Positions 45,462 through 54,943 are shown, counted from the stretch's first letter. The stretch: 64,000 nucleotides of DNA from Synechocystis sp. PCC 6714 (GCF_000478825.2 NZ_CP007542.1:930001-994000); one strand, 5' to 3'. Translations and numbers: made by a program. Notes: generated by a model not told the origin, from the letters alone.

Positions 45462-48248
45462 ATGTTTGATGCCGCCACCCTCGCCGCCATTACCGCCGAA
45501 GCCCGCCAAGCTTTTTTGGAGGAAGATGCGCCGGAATGTTTGCAACAGTTGACAGTGGGTTTCCAGTCCTTAGAACGGGTATTGAATTCCGCCGGACAGT
45601 CCCAGCAACGGCAAAAGCTGATTCAAGATATGGGGCGGGCAGCCCATTCCCTTAAAGGGGGAGCAGGGATGTCTGCTTTAACTCCTTTGCAAACCCTCTG
45701 CCACAAATTGGAGGATTTGTTTGAAGCCTTGGAACAGGGAAGGGTGGAAGATAAAGCCATGGCGGTGGGCTTGATTGCCATGACCATTGAGGAAACCCAG
45801 GCCATGGTGGAGTTGGCCAATAGTGGTCGTTTGCAGGATACGGACGAGCCGCCGGAACTAGCTTTGGCCCTGGGGGAGTTTTTGGAAACATGTCAACCCC
45901 AACCTTCCCAGGAAGAAGCGGTTGCAGGAGATGTGTCCCAATTTGTGCGGACTTCTCTGACGGTGGAGCTAGAAGCTTGTTTGGAACGGGTGGAACGGCG
46001 ACTGGAACGGGGCGGTACTGAGGGAGAGTTGCGGCAAAGTTTTAATCTTTTGCTTGAGGAATGTACTTTACTGGGCCAAGCCCTAAGTTGTGATTGGTTG
46101 GAGGCGACTGCTACGGAATTTCGCACCGCATTGACTCAGCCGGACTTGGATTTGCCTAGTTTTATGCCCCCGGCGATCGCCGAATTGAGGTCTCTACGGA
46201 AGCAATTTTTAGCGGGTGAGTTGACCCCGCCAACACCGGAAATTGTTGCGGAACCTGAACCGAAACCATTACCAGAGGTTATGCCGGTAACTACGGTCCC
46301 TGTCTCCGGCGTTCAAATTCCCGTTGTCGTTCCAGCTAAATCTTCCCCTGCTCCTATTCCCGCGACCCCGGCCCCCAGTGCCAGGCAGACTTTACGAATT
46401 CCCCTTGATCGCCTCAATAAACTGAGTAATACAGTTAGTGAGTTGCTCATTAACCAGGAAAGGTTATTGGAGTATGACAAGCAGCTACGGCAGGCCAGCC
46501 GAAATTTGAAAAAACGGGGGCAACAGTTAATCCCCATGCGGGAGCAAGTAGAATCCCTCTACGATGAACTTTCCTTCAGCGACCAAACTAAGATCAGGCC
46601 AAGTAACGGTGGTGGTGGCCAAAATGATGATAATCAGAGCAGTTTAGGTATAGCGGGGTTAGTGGACTTTGATGCGTTGGAAATGGATAGCTACACCGCT
46701 GTCCATGGCATTCTGCAAAGGTTTCAAGAACTGATGGTGCAGGTGCAGGAAATCCAGGAAGACGTGGATTTGGTGGAACGGGATTTACAGGAAACCCTGA
46801 TCCAGATGAGTCAATCCCTCCATCAATTGGACAGTGAGCTAACCCAATCCCGCCTGGTGCCCTTTCGGGGCCTAGCTCAGTCCTTTGCCCAACCCCTGGA
46901 AAAATTAGGCGATCGCCATAAAAAGCCAGTACAGTTTGTGATCGCAGGGGAAAGCACCTTGATTGAGGTGGCCATTTTGGATCAGTTGCGGACCCCATTA
47001 ACCCATTTAATTCGCAACGCCTTTGACCACGGTCTGGAATTTGTGCCGGAACGCCAAGCCCAAGGTAAATCCCCCCAAGGCACCATCACCCTTAGCGCTA
47101 GCACAGCCAATAACCAAGTATTAATTGTGGTGAGTGATGACGGCCGGGGCATTGATCCAGAAAAAATTGGTCGCAAAGCAGTGGAATTGGGCTGGCTAAG
47201 CCAGGATCAATTGGCAACCATGGCGGAGGCCCAAATACTTGAGTTCCTCTTTCAGCCAGGATTTTCCACAGCGGCGGAGGTGAGCAGCCTATCGGGACGG
47301 GGTTTGGGGCTAGATATTGTCAAACAAATGATCGAAGCTCTGCGGGGTACCCTGCAAGTGGAAAGCATCCCCGGCCAGGGCAGTCGTTTTCTCATCCGTA
47401 TTCCCCTGACTCTGAACATTGTCCCCATCCTGCTGGTGCGCTATCAACAAAGGTTGCTGGCTTTTCCCTCTGAAAGTGTGTTGCGAATTTTGCCCTTGGA
47501 CGATCACCCGATTAAAAATGGCTGGGTGGAATGGCAATCCCAAACCATGGAAGCTCGTGCCTTAGATGAAGTGTTACCCCAAATTTATCCCCAGGGCTTC
47601 AATCCTTCCCCCGGTCTACCCCACAAAGTTGGCTTAATGGTAAACCTCGGCGATCGTCCGGCATTGCTGACAGTGGAGCAAATTGTCGACGAGCGGCCCC
47701 TGGTGGTGAAAGCCCTCGATGCCATTACCCCCATTCCTTCCTATGTGGCTGGTTGCACTGTTCTAGGGACCGGTGAGGTAGTGCCCGTGTTAATTCCCAA
47801 CAATTTTGGTGTGCTCTGGCGGAGCGAGCCAACTCTACCTCAGGATGCGGTTGGTTTGGGAGGCCGTCAAACCACCATTCTGGTTATTGATGATTCTGTT
47901 ACGGTGCGACGAACGTTACAACGGGTGCTGGGGAGTAGTTTCCGTTTGATTGAATGTCGGGACGGGAAAGAGGCTTGGGATTTACTCAATCGGCAAAACC
48001 AAGGCATTGATTTAGCCCTGTGTGACATTGAAATGCCCAATATGGATGGTTTTAGTCTGCTCCAACTGGTGCGGGCCCACCGGGTTTGGCATAGCTTAAC
48101 GGTGATTATGCTCACTTCCAGAGAAAATCCCCTCCACCGCAACCGAGCCCAAGCTTTGGGAGCCAGTGGCTACCTCACTAAGCCATTCCAGCCTAATCAA
48201 TTGTTGAACACCATTGAGCAATTCTTGGCAAAAACTATGGCTAATTAG
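45462..48248 (+). CDS. taxAY2: CheA-type hybrid histidine kinase with receiver domain (TaxAY2-like)
   Basis: A 928-residue CheA-REC hybrid. Hpt domain with phosphorylatable His62 in RAAHSLKGGAGM, a second helical Hpt-like region without a clear His, a Pro-rich linker (about 265-310), a dimerisation domain, an ATPase domain with HLIRNAFDHGLE (N box), DDGRGIDP (G1) and GRGLGLDIVKQM (G2), a CheW-like domain, and a C-terminal receiver domain with Asp855 in LALCDIEMPNMDGF. It is continuous, whereas I recall that the CheA of another tax locus in PCC 6803 is split. It should phosphorylate both its own receiver and the operon's CheY and PatA proteins. Confidence 0.92.
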   Translation: MFDAATLAAITAEARQAFLEEDAPECLQQLTVGFQSLERVLNSAGQSQQRQKLIQDMGRAAHSLKGGAGMSALTPLQTLCHKLEDLFEALEQGRVEDKAMAVGLIAMTIEETQAMVELANSGRLQDTDEPPELALALGEFLETCQPQPSQEEAVAGDVSQFVRTSLTVELEACLERVERRLERGGTEGELRQSFNLLLEECTLLGQALSCDWLEATATEFRTALTQPDLDLPSFMPPAIAELRSLRKQFLAGELTPPTPEIVAEPEPKPLPEVMPVTTVPVSGVQIPVVVPAKSSPAPIPATPAPSARQTLRIPLDRLNKLSNTVSELLINQERLLEYDKQLRQASRNLKKRGQQLIPMREQVESLYDELSFSDQTKIRPSNGGGGQNDDNQSSLGIAGLVDFDALEMDSYTAVHGILQRFQELMVQVQEIQEDVDLVERDLQETLIQMSQSLHQLDSELTQSRLVPFRGLAQSFAQPLEKLGDRHKKPVQFVIAGESTLIEVAILDQLRTPLTHLIRNAFDHGLEFVPERQAQGKSPQGTITLSASTANNQVLIVVSDDGRGIDPEKIGRKAVELGWLSQDQLATMAEAQILEFLFQPGFSTAAEVSSLSGRGLGLDIVKQMIEALRGTLQVESIPGQGSRFLIRIPLTLNIVPILLVRYQQRLLAFPSESVLRILPLDDHPIKNGWVEWQSQTMEARALDEVLPQIYPQGFNPSPGLPHKVGLMVNLGDRPALLTVEQIVDERPLVVKALDAITPIPSYVAGCTVLGTGEVVPVLIPNNFGVLWRSEPTLPQDAVGLGGRQTTILVIDDSVTVRRTLQRVLGSSFRLIECRDGKEAWDLLNRQNQGIDLALCDIEMPNMDGFSLLQLVRAHRVWHSLTVIMLTSRENPLHRNRAQALGASGYLTKPFQPNQLLNTIEQFLAKTMAN

Positions 48249-48360
48249 AGCTGATTTCCACAGTTCCATTGGCAAAAAGGGAAGTCAGGGAAAACTAAAC
48301 CCTTCAGTATGGTAACCCTGGCAACAAATCAAAAAGAAACTTCCACTAAGTTTGACAGAA

Positions 48361-48384
48361 ATTCTGGGCTTTCTTTCCCAGAAT
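48361..48384. terminator. Perfect 8-bp hairpin after the tax2 operon
   Basis: ATTCTGGG and CCCAGAAT flank an eight-base pyrimidine loop. No T-run follows on either strand, so termination is likely but not certain. It lies between the convergent CheA and DUF2752 genes, in a 256-base gap that otherwise shows nothing. Confidence 0.45.
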
Positions 48385-48504
48385 CAAAAACCATCAACAA
48401 CATGATAACAATGGCATCAGTTCTACCGGTTACCGATGCCCATAAATCGCTTCGTTAACAAAAAATTTCTATTTCCCCACTGTTGAAATTAGAGATTTTA
48501 GAGA

Positions 48505-48960
48505 CTATGGTGCTAACCAAGAAAAAGGAGCAAAGGGAATATTTCTGGCGACCCAGTAGGCCAAGATAGCTTGGAGGATGAACCAGATTAGTTGAGGGGG
48601 AACAAACCAGACTAATAAAGTTCGTCCAGTGATAGTTCTTAACCCATAGGCAACGTAGGAATAAACCATAAAAGGTAAGGAGATAACCATCAAAGGATTT
48701 AAACCAAAAGCTCCCACTAAGTTGCCATGTAATAACTGGTGCAATCCCCGTAATGTTCCACAGCCAGGGCAGTACAACCCAGTTAAACTGCGAAACGGAC
48801 TGGGGGGAAACAATTTCGATGAGGCGGGATCGAATAGGAAAAGCAGAGTGCCAGCTACCACAATGGCCAGGGTAACCAGAGTGAAGCCTAAATATTCTTT
48901 GGCTTTAGGAGATAACGGAGATAACAAGGGCGATTGGGAATAGTTTTTCAAGCTAAACAT
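48505..48960 (-). CDS. DUF2752 membrane protein
   Basis: A 151-residue membrane protein of the DUF2752 family, with three to four hydrophobic segments and the family signature CPGCGTLRGLHQLLHG (CPGCG at residues 64-68), which may bind metal or form a redox pair. Function unknown. The neighbouring upstream gene encodes a CD225-type protein; these two families occur together in other bacteria, which suggests they form a membrane complex. About 54 bases separate them. Confidence 0.85.
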   Translation of the reverse strand: MFSLKNYSQSPLLSPLSPKAKEYLGFTLVTLAIVVAGTLLFLFDPASSKLFPPSPFRSLTGLYCPGCGTLRGLHQLLHGNLVGAFGLNPLMVISLPFMVYSYVAYGLRTITGRTLLVWFVPPQLIWFILQAILAYWVARNIPFAPFSWLAP

Positions 48961-49014
48961 GATATTCGTTGATGAATGGTGAATAGTAACAGAGCTACGA
49001 AAGTTTAATTTTGA

Positions 49015-49269
49015 TCACTGACCAAAAATTGCGGCAATAACAACGAGCACAAAATAAATAGCAATGAAAATGATGCCAGCGCCAAAAGACCACCAACAGA
49101 ACTTCTTGGCTTCATTGGAGGCCCGCACTGCTCCCTCGTAGTCCCCTGAAGCTAAACGGGAATTAACTTCCGATGCTTTAATAATGGCCACAATACCGAG
49201 GGGTAAACAACAAAATAGGGTTACCAGGATGGATTGGGCCAAATAATTTGGTACATTTTGATTTGTCAT
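49015..49269 (-). CDS. CD225/dispanin family membrane protein
   Basis: An 84-residue protein with the dispanin topology: an intramembrane first segment with CCLPLGIVAIIKASEVNSRLASGDYEGAVRASNEAKKF, then a full membrane span (about residues 57-80). This is the family that contains animal IFITM proteins; bacterial functions are unknown. It is the first gene of a likely two-gene transcript with DUF2752. Confidence 0.9.
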   Translation of the reverse strand: MTNQNVPNYLAQSILVTLFCCLPLGIVAIIKASEVNSRLASGDYEGAVRASNEAKKFCWWSFGAGIIFIAIYFVLVVIAAIFGQ

Positions 49270-49477
49270 GCGATAAACTCACCTTCTACTAGGCTGCAAT
49301 ATAACAGCTAGGATAGACAGAAATTAGCAGAACGGTTCATTTTGTTGCGTTTTCTTCACAATTTGCCCTTTCTTAGTTAACGGTTTCAGGACAGTAGTAG
49401 CTTTGATGAATGAAATGGCTAGCTTTAAGATTGGGTAACCCCCTAATTTATATAAAAAGGTTACAATAGCCGTTTTT

Positions 49478-49912
49478 ATGAAATATAAGATTGACCAGTT
49501 CATTAGCTCGTCTGAATTTACTCCTAGCTTTGTCAAACTTTCAGAACAAGGCAAAAATTCTTTGTCGTGCCAAGTAGTCAAAAGCTATTACATGATAGCC
49601 TCTACAAACTTAACTTCCACTCGTGAGTCTCTTAGGAGATGTCGTGATGAGAGTGGACAGCCACTTGGCTTAAGCTCTAGCGAATTAAAACCATCAAGTT
49701 ATCGATTGGAGTTTGAACTAGTAGCACTAATTGCTTCAAATCTGACACAGATGCCAGATTTAGAGAGTCTTATCAAAAATGATAAAGAAACCACTAATGA
49801 AGATAAATTAATTTTATTGACTGCTTATCAGGGATTTAAAAGCAAAGTTGATGGATTATTTAAATTATTTGGTTGGCCATGCTTTGGATGTAAGCAAGAA
49901 AAAGAAACCTAA
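49478..49912 (+). CDS. Hypothetical protein, low-GC orphan
   Basis: A 144-residue soluble helical protein that I do not recognise. It starts MKYKIDQFISSSEFTPSF and ends with a cysteine-containing tail (WPCFGCKQEKET). The gene is visibly more AT-rich than its neighbours and uses codons such as AAT, AAA, TTA far more, a sign of recent arrival or relaxed selection. It sits between the dispanin gene and the CYTH gene with no apparent partner. ATG 49478 is used; no strong ribosome binding site is seen. Confidence 0.55.
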   Translation: MKYKIDQFISSSEFTPSFVKLSEQGKNSLSCQVVKSYYMIASTNLTSTRESLRRCRDESGQPLGLSSSELKPSSYRLEFELVALIASNLTQMPDLESLIKNDKETTNEDKLILLTAYQGFKSKVDGLFKLFGWPCFGCKQEKET

Positions 49913-49943
49913 AAAATCTTATGTTTGTTTATCGTTTAAATTG

Positions 49944-50408
49944 TCACCAATTTTTGTGGGGATGTTGGGCTAAATTAACGTTGTAATAGCGGGCATCATC
50001 GGTCACTTCTTCTCCAATCCAGGGGGGTAAACTTATTTGTTCATCAGCTTGGGATAATTCTACTTCCGCCAAAATTAGCCCTTGGTTATCGCCCAAAAAC
50101 TCGTCCACTTCCCAGGTTTTTCCTTGATAGTCGAGGCAATAACGATATTTTTCAATTAAGGGCGGGGCACAAAGTTCCGTCAAAATTTGATTGGCATCGA
50201 CTGCGGGAATTTCATATTCAAATTCCAAGCGGGCCATACCACTATTTTTACCCTTAATAGTGAGATAGGCCCGATCGCCAATGGTGCGAATTCTGACCGT
50301 GGTTAGATCCTGGGTAGCAATGTAACCTTGACGGTACAAATAACCCTGGGCTAAATCCCGCCAGCGGTCATCTTTAACGAGAAATTTTCGTTCAATCTCG
50401 ATGGCCAT
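49944..50408 (-). CDS. CYTH domain protein (triphosphate tunnel enzyme family)
   Basis: A 154-residue single-domain CYTH protein. The defining EIERKFLV is at residues 3-10, followed by the tunnel-lining charged strands (VRIRTIGDRAYLTIKG, RLEFEYEIP, KYRYCLDYQGKTWEVDEF, LAEVELSQADE). Members bind organic or inorganic triphosphates and many are tripolyphosphatases. Its start codon lies 17 bases inside the 3' end of the hydantoinase gene on the same strand, so translation of the two is coupled. Confidence 0.9.
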   Translation of the reverse strand: MAIEIERKFLVKDDRWRDLAQGYLYRQGYIATQDLTTVRIRTIGDRAYLTIKGKNSGMARLEFEYEIPAVDANQILTELCAPPLIEKYRYCLDYQGKTWEVDEFLGDNQGLILAEVELSQADEQISLPPWIGEEVTDDARYYNVNLAQHPHKNW

Positions 50409-53400
50409 AGCCTCCGCCCCCCGGTGTTTTGATAATTAGGCGATCGCCAGGGGTTACATCCACCTGGGCACAACCCTCTAACCGTAACTCATCCCCAGAA
50501 CGACGCAGTAACCAATTTTCTCCCACGGCCCCCGGTTCTCCCCCGGCCAACCCAAAGGGAGCTACCCGCTGCCGATTAGACAAAATGGCCACCGATAGGG
50601 GCTGAAGAAACTGAAACTGGCGCACAATGCCTTTACCACCAGAAAATTTACCTACACCGCCGCTGTGGGGCCGAATGGCAAATTGTTCCAGCAACACGGG
50701 GAAACGACTTTCCAAAATTTCTGGATCTGTCAACCGAGAATTGGTCATGTGGGTTTGCACTGCGTCGCAACCGGCAAAAGTAGGGCCAGCGCCACTACCC
50801 CCGGCGATGGTTTCATAGTATTGATATTGTCCGTTCCCAAAGGTGAGGTTATTCATGGTGCCCTGACTGGCGGCCAGACACCCCAACGCCCCATACAATG
50901 TGTCGGCGATCGCCTGGGAAGTTTCCACATTGCCGGCCACCACTGCGGCGGGATATTGGGGGTCAAGGAGGCAACCGGGGGGAATAATAATCTTTAAAGG
51001 TTTAAGGCAACCGGCATTGAGGGGAATGGGTTCCCGCACCAGGGTGCGAAAAACATACAAAACCACCGCTTGCACCACCGCTTTGGGGGTATTGAAATTA
51101 TGATCGCCCTGGGGAGACGTGCCGGAAAAATCGATGGTGGCGGTACCCTGGGAACTATTAACAGTGATGGCCACCGCAATGCGAATGCCGTTATCCATTT
51201 CTGTGACAAATTGACCAGATTTGAGCTCGGAGATCGCCTGGGTTACCGCTTGTTCGGCATTATTTTGTACGTGGAGCATATATTGCTGAACGGTGTTTAA
51301 GCCATACTGGGCCACCATGTTTTCCAAACCCATTATTCCCCGTTGATTGGCGGCAATTTGGGCAGAAAAGTCAGCTAAATTTTGCTCAACATTACGGGCA
51401 GGATAGGGACTGTTGAGCAAATGAGCTCGAACGGCTTCTGTCTGCAATTTCCCTGCTTTTACCAATAATTGATTGTCGAATAAAATGCCTTCCTGGTTAA
51501 TATTTTGACTATGGGGTGGCATAGAGCCGGGGGTGATTCCCCCCAAATCCGCTTGGTGACCCCGGGAAGCAACATAAAACAAAATTTCTTGACCAGTCAG
51601 ATCAAATAAGGGGGTGATAACCGTCACATCCGGTAAATGGGTACCACCGTTATAGGGATTATTGGAGAGATATACATCCCCCGCTTCCAATTGCTGACGG
51701 CGATCCCGCAGAAGAGCTTTAACACTTTCCCCCATGGAGCCTAAATGGACAGGAATATGGGGGGCATTGGCCACTAAATCCCCTTGGGAATCGAAAATGG
51801 CACAGGAAAAATCTAGCCGTTCTTTAATGTTCACTGAGCTAGCAGTATTTTGCAAAACAATGCCCATTTCTTCGGCAATGAATTGATAAAGATTTTTGAA
51901 TATTTCTAGCCGCATTGGATCGACTGGATTCCCATTGCTATCCCCATAACTATCAGTATTTACGTTGACCACAAATTCGTCTTTTTCATTAATTAAACGG
52001 AGAGCATTTTCCATCTTATTAACTACTTTTTCCAACACTAAATGACAAGGTTGAGGTTGCCCTGGGGATGCTTGACCCAACTGAGCTTGCCAACCAGGAT
52101 CTATAACGATGGTGCCAGTACCTTCCACAATCATTGCCGGGCCGATAATTACCTGTTGGGGGGCTAGGTGGTGACGTTGGTACACAGGCATGGTATGCCA
52201 TTGGCGATCGCCGTAAAAATTCACCATTTCGACGGCCTGGGCCGGTGCTGTTAACGGAGGTAAACATGGCTCTAGGGGCAAATCCAACGCTTGGATGTAC
52301 TCCACACTAATGGCAGCAATGGTGAGGGATTGTCCTGGTTGACTAAACCCATAACGTTGTTGATGTTGCTCGGTAAATTGAGTTGTTAAATGAACTAAGT
52401 TTTGGCAAAAATCAAAGCTTAAACTGGTGTCAGTGCCTTGATATTTCAAATCAATTTGGCGGATTATAGCTGGTATTTGGTTAGATTTTTTTTCTTGATT
52501 GCCATTATGCTCATTCTCAGCAAAAGTGACGGTTAACTGGGCTTCTAAGCTTTGGTAATTAGTGAGTAAATTTTCTAAATTAACTTCCGTTAAAGGTTGC
52601 TCAATGGTCATGGCCCTGAGGGCTCTTTGTTCTGCTAAGCCCATGCCGTAGGCAGATAGAACACCACTGTAGGGATGGAGAAAAATCTTGCTAATCCCCA
52701 GGCGATCGCCTAACCGACAAACTAATTGCCCCCCTGCACCCCCAAAGCAACAAAGGATATAGCTTTCCAAGTCATAGCCCCGTTGTAAGCTAATTTTTTT
52801 AATCGCATTGGCCATATTTTCCACGGCGATCGTCAGAAAACCATCCGCCACTTCCTCTGGGCTAGATTTAAGTTGAGTTAGTGAGCCAATTCTAGTAGCT
52901 AAATCGCTAAATTTCTCTTTAACAATGTCAATATCTAAAGGTTGATTCCCCTCCGGGCCAAACACAGGGGGAAAATAGTTTTTTTGTAGTCTTCCCACCA
53001 TCACATTGGCATCGGTCACTGTTAATGGCCCACCCCGACGGTAACAGGCCGGTCCAGGGTTCGCCCCCGCAGAATCGGGCCCCACTTGATATCTTTGCCC
53101 GTCAAATTGCAAAATGGAACCGCCCCCCGCCGCCACAGTATGGATAGCTAAACTCGGTACCCGCAGGCGCACTCCGGCAATTTCCGTTTCCCATAATCGT
53201 TCATAGGTACCGTTAAAGTGGGCCACATCCGTGGAAGTGCCCCCCATATCAAAGGTAATAATGTTGTTTAATCCTGCCCGCTGGGAGGTTTTCACTGCGC
53301 CCACAATGCCCCCCGCTGGGCCAGACAGGATACTATCCCGCCCTTGAAAATGCTTCCCATCCACCAAGCCCCCATGGGATTGCATAAACTGTACTGTCAC

Positions 53401-54150
53401 CCCTGGCAATTGCCCCTGTACTTGGTCAACATAACGCCGCAGTAGTGGAGAAAGGTAAGCATCCACCACAGTAGTATCGCCCCGATAAATGTATTTAATT
53501 AGGGGGCTAACTTCCGAGGAACAAGAAATTTGGGTAAAGCCAATTTTTTCGGCAATTTCAGCAACGATTAATTCATGGTCCGGGTAGCGATAACTGTGCA
53601 TTAAGGCGATCGCCACACTGCGAATTCCTTGGTCGTAGGCCTGTTGTAAATCGTGATTAATTTTTTCCCGGTCTAGGGATTGCAAAATTCGCCCCTGGGC
53701 ATCGATTCTTTCCAGCGCTTCTATTACCTGGCAATGGAGCAAACTGGGCTTTTTTATCTCCAGAGCAAAAATGTCCGGCCGATGTTGATAGGCGATCGCC
53801 AACCCGTCTCGAAATCCCTGGGTCATTACCAACACTACCCGGTCTCCTTTTCGTTCCAATAGGGCATTGGTGGCGACGGTGGTGCCCATTTTTATCAGGC
53901 TTACTTTTTCCCGTGGGATAGATTGCCATGGCTCCAAACCTAAAATGGTGCGAATGCCATGGATGACAGCATCGCCATAAAGTTCAGGATTTTCTGATAA
54001 TAACTTGAATAAAATTACCGTTTCTGTACTGGGCAAAGCAAATACGCTAAACCGTCCATCTTCAGTGCATCGCTGGGCTAACTTTTTGTCTTTGGTTATG
54101 GCAACAATGTCGGTAAAGGTTCCGCCCCGATCCACAAAGAATTTGGTCAT
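50392..54150 (-). CDS. Fused hydantoinase/5-oxoprolinase (HyuA-HyuB)
   Basis: A 1252-residue ATP-dependent amidohydrolase with both halves in one chain, as in eukaryotic 5-oxoprolinase. The HyuA-like part (about 1-700) opens with FFVDRGGTFTDIVA and contains NIITFDMGGTSTDVA and ILCCFGGAGGQLVC of the actin-like ATPase fold; the HyuB-like part (about 715-1250) has NTASSVNIKERLDFSCAIFD, NNPYNGGTHLPDVTV and a final GDRLIIKTPGGGGYG. The fusion suggests conversion of 5-oxoproline to glutamate in glutathione turnover, as I recall for Slr0697. ATG 54150 is preferred to a TTG seven codons upstream since the fold starts right after it. Confidence 0.93.
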   Translation of the reverse strand: MTKFFVDRGGTFTDIVAITKDKKLAQRCTEDGRFSVFALPSTETVILFKLLSENPELYGDAVIHGIRTILGLEPWQSIPREKVSLIKMGTTVATNALLERKGDRVVLVMTQGFRDGLAIAYQHRPDIFALEIKKPSLLHCQVIEALERIDAQGRILQSLDREKINHDLQQAYDQGIRSVAIALMHSYRYPDHELIVAEIAEKIGFTQISCSSEVSPLIKYIYRGDTTVVDAYLSPLLRRYVDQVQGQLPGVTVQFMQSHGGLVDGKHFQGRDSILSGPAGGIVGAVKTSQRAGLNNIITFDMGGTSTDVAHFNGTYERLWETEIAGVRLRVPSLAIHTVAAGGGSILQFDGQRYQVGPDSAGANPGPACYRRGGPLTVTDANVMVGRLQKNYFPPVFGPEGNQPLDIDIVKEKFSDLATRIGSLTQLKSSPEEVADGFLTIAVENMANAIKKISLQRGYDLESYILCCFGGAGGQLVCRLGDRLGISKIFLHPYSGVLSAYGMGLAEQRALRAMTIEQPLTEVNLENLLTNYQSLEAQLTVTFAENEHNGNQEKKSNQIPAIIRQIDLKYQGTDTSLSFDFCQNLVHLTTQFTEQHQQRYGFSQPGQSLTIAAISVEYIQALDLPLEPCLPPLTAPAQAVEMVNFYGDRQWHTMPVYQRHHLAPQQVIIGPAMIVEGTGTIVIDPGWQAQLGQASPGQPQPCHLVLEKVVNKMENALRLINEKDEFVVNVNTDSYGDSNGNPVDPMRLEIFKNLYQFIAEEMGIVLQNTASSVNIKERLDFSCAIFDSQGDLVANAPHIPVHLGSMGESVKALLRDRRQQLEAGDVYLSNNPYNGGTHLPDVTVITPLFDLTGQEILFYVASRGHQADLGGITPGSMPPHSQNINQEGILFDNQLLVKAGKLQTEAVRAHLLNSPYPARNVEQNLADFSAQIAANQRGIMGLENMVAQYGLNTVQQYMLHVQNNAEQAVTQAISELKSGQFVTEMDNGIRIAVAITVNSSQGTATIDFSGTSPQGDHNFNTPKAVVQAVVLYVFRTLVREPIPLNAGCLKPLKIIIPPGCLLDPQYPAAVVAGNVETSQAIADTLYGALGCLAASQGTMNNLTFGNGQYQYYETIAGGSGAGPTFAGCDAVQTHMTNSRLTDPEILESRFPVLLEQFAIRPHSGGVGKFSGGKGIVRQFQFLQPLSVAILSNRQRVAPFGLAGGEPGAVGENWLLRRSGDELRLEGCAQVDVTPGDRLIIKTPGGGGYGHRD

Positions 54151-54240
54151 GGTTACTTTTATTTCAGGCAATTAATCTCTGGCTAAACATGGCCAGTCAG
54201 ACCAAGGCTGATCCCCTAGCCATGTTTTTGCTAATACAAA

Positions 54241-54405
54241 TTAATTTTCCCGGGCAATGACCCAAATCGCATGGACAAGACCCAGGATATACAAACCAAA
54301 AATGGTCAGCAGTAGGTTGATCCAAAAATCTTTGCCAATGCCCACCTGTAGGAAAACCCCCAGGGGCGGCAATAGAATCGCACAAATGATCTTAACAATG
54401 TCCAT
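54241..54405 (-). CDS. YqaE/Pmp3 family stress-related membrane peptide
   Basis: A 54-residue two-span hydrophobic peptide of the UPF0057/Pmp3 family (IICAILLPPLGVFLQVGIG, then LLTIFGLYILGLVHAIWVI). Relatives in yeast and plants are induced by salt and low temperature and modulate membrane potential. The ATG at 54405 is preferred over an upstream frame extension of 25 codons, because all family members begin just before the first helix. Confidence 0.9.
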   Translation of the reverse strand: MDIVKIICAILLPPLGVFLQVGIGKDFWINLLLTIFGLYILGLVHAIWVIAREN

Positions 54406-54625
54406 TAGTTCACTCCAATATGTTGGGATAATCAGGGTCTTTTGACAGACCGAGGGAAAATGAGAACAGAATTGTCGCACTGACTATGCTATCCCATTGA
54501 CTAATTTTGGTGAAATTAACTTTCACAGTACTACCGGAACCCAGATAAATTTTTCTTCGTTGTTTCCTTATAGTCTACGGCGATCGCCTAATGAAGACGG
54601 CTTTAACAATAATTTTAACCTATTG

Positions 54626-54708
54626 TATAATTGATTTAATTCAAAGTAAGATACTGACCAGGGCTAAAAGTGTCTTTGGTAAAGACCTTAGCCGTTTCAA
54701 TCTACAAA
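54626..54708. mobile_element. Truncated MITE-like element, subfamily B
   Basis: Begins TATAATTGATTTAATTCAAA and follows the intact subfamily B copy (60084-60178) through GCTAAAAG, TCTTTGGTAAAGACCTTAG and TTTCAATCT, after which the right terminal repeat is lost. The internal sequence differs at scattered positions, so it is an older copy. Confidence 0.75.
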
Positions 54709-54848
54709 TCTTTTTTCCTTTCCTTCTGCCTGCCACTAGATTTTCTCCGACTCCCATTTTTCCTTGTCTATCTCCATAAACTTTTTTTCCTTTTTTTGAC
54801 CAGGCATAAACACAAGCTTGGATTGTTTCAAATCCTGACTCATCTATG

Positions 54849-54943
54849 TATAGTCATTTCTAGTAAGACTGAGGCAGTCGAATTCACCGAAAAGCTTGTC
54901 AATAAAGACTTCAGCAGTCTCGAAATTATTTGAAATAACTATA
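54849..54943. mobile_element. 95-bp MITE-like element, subfamily A copy 3
   Basis: Third 95-base copy, differing from 3494-3588 at about seven positions (for example TATAGTCATTTC instead of TATAGTCGTTTC at the left). Its two ends are TATAGTCATTTC and, read inward, TATAGTTATTTC. It lies 140 bases from the truncated subfamily B copy. Confidence 0.85.

Noticed and set aside
49324-49581. 85-codon minus-strand frame
   Set aside because: It overlaps the start of the low-GC gene on the other strand, contains low-complexity hydrophobic sequence and has no plausible start signal.
54591-54933. Short plus-strand frames of 62 and 87 codons
   Set aside because: They are translations of the MITE-like elements and the pyrimidine-rich spacer between them.
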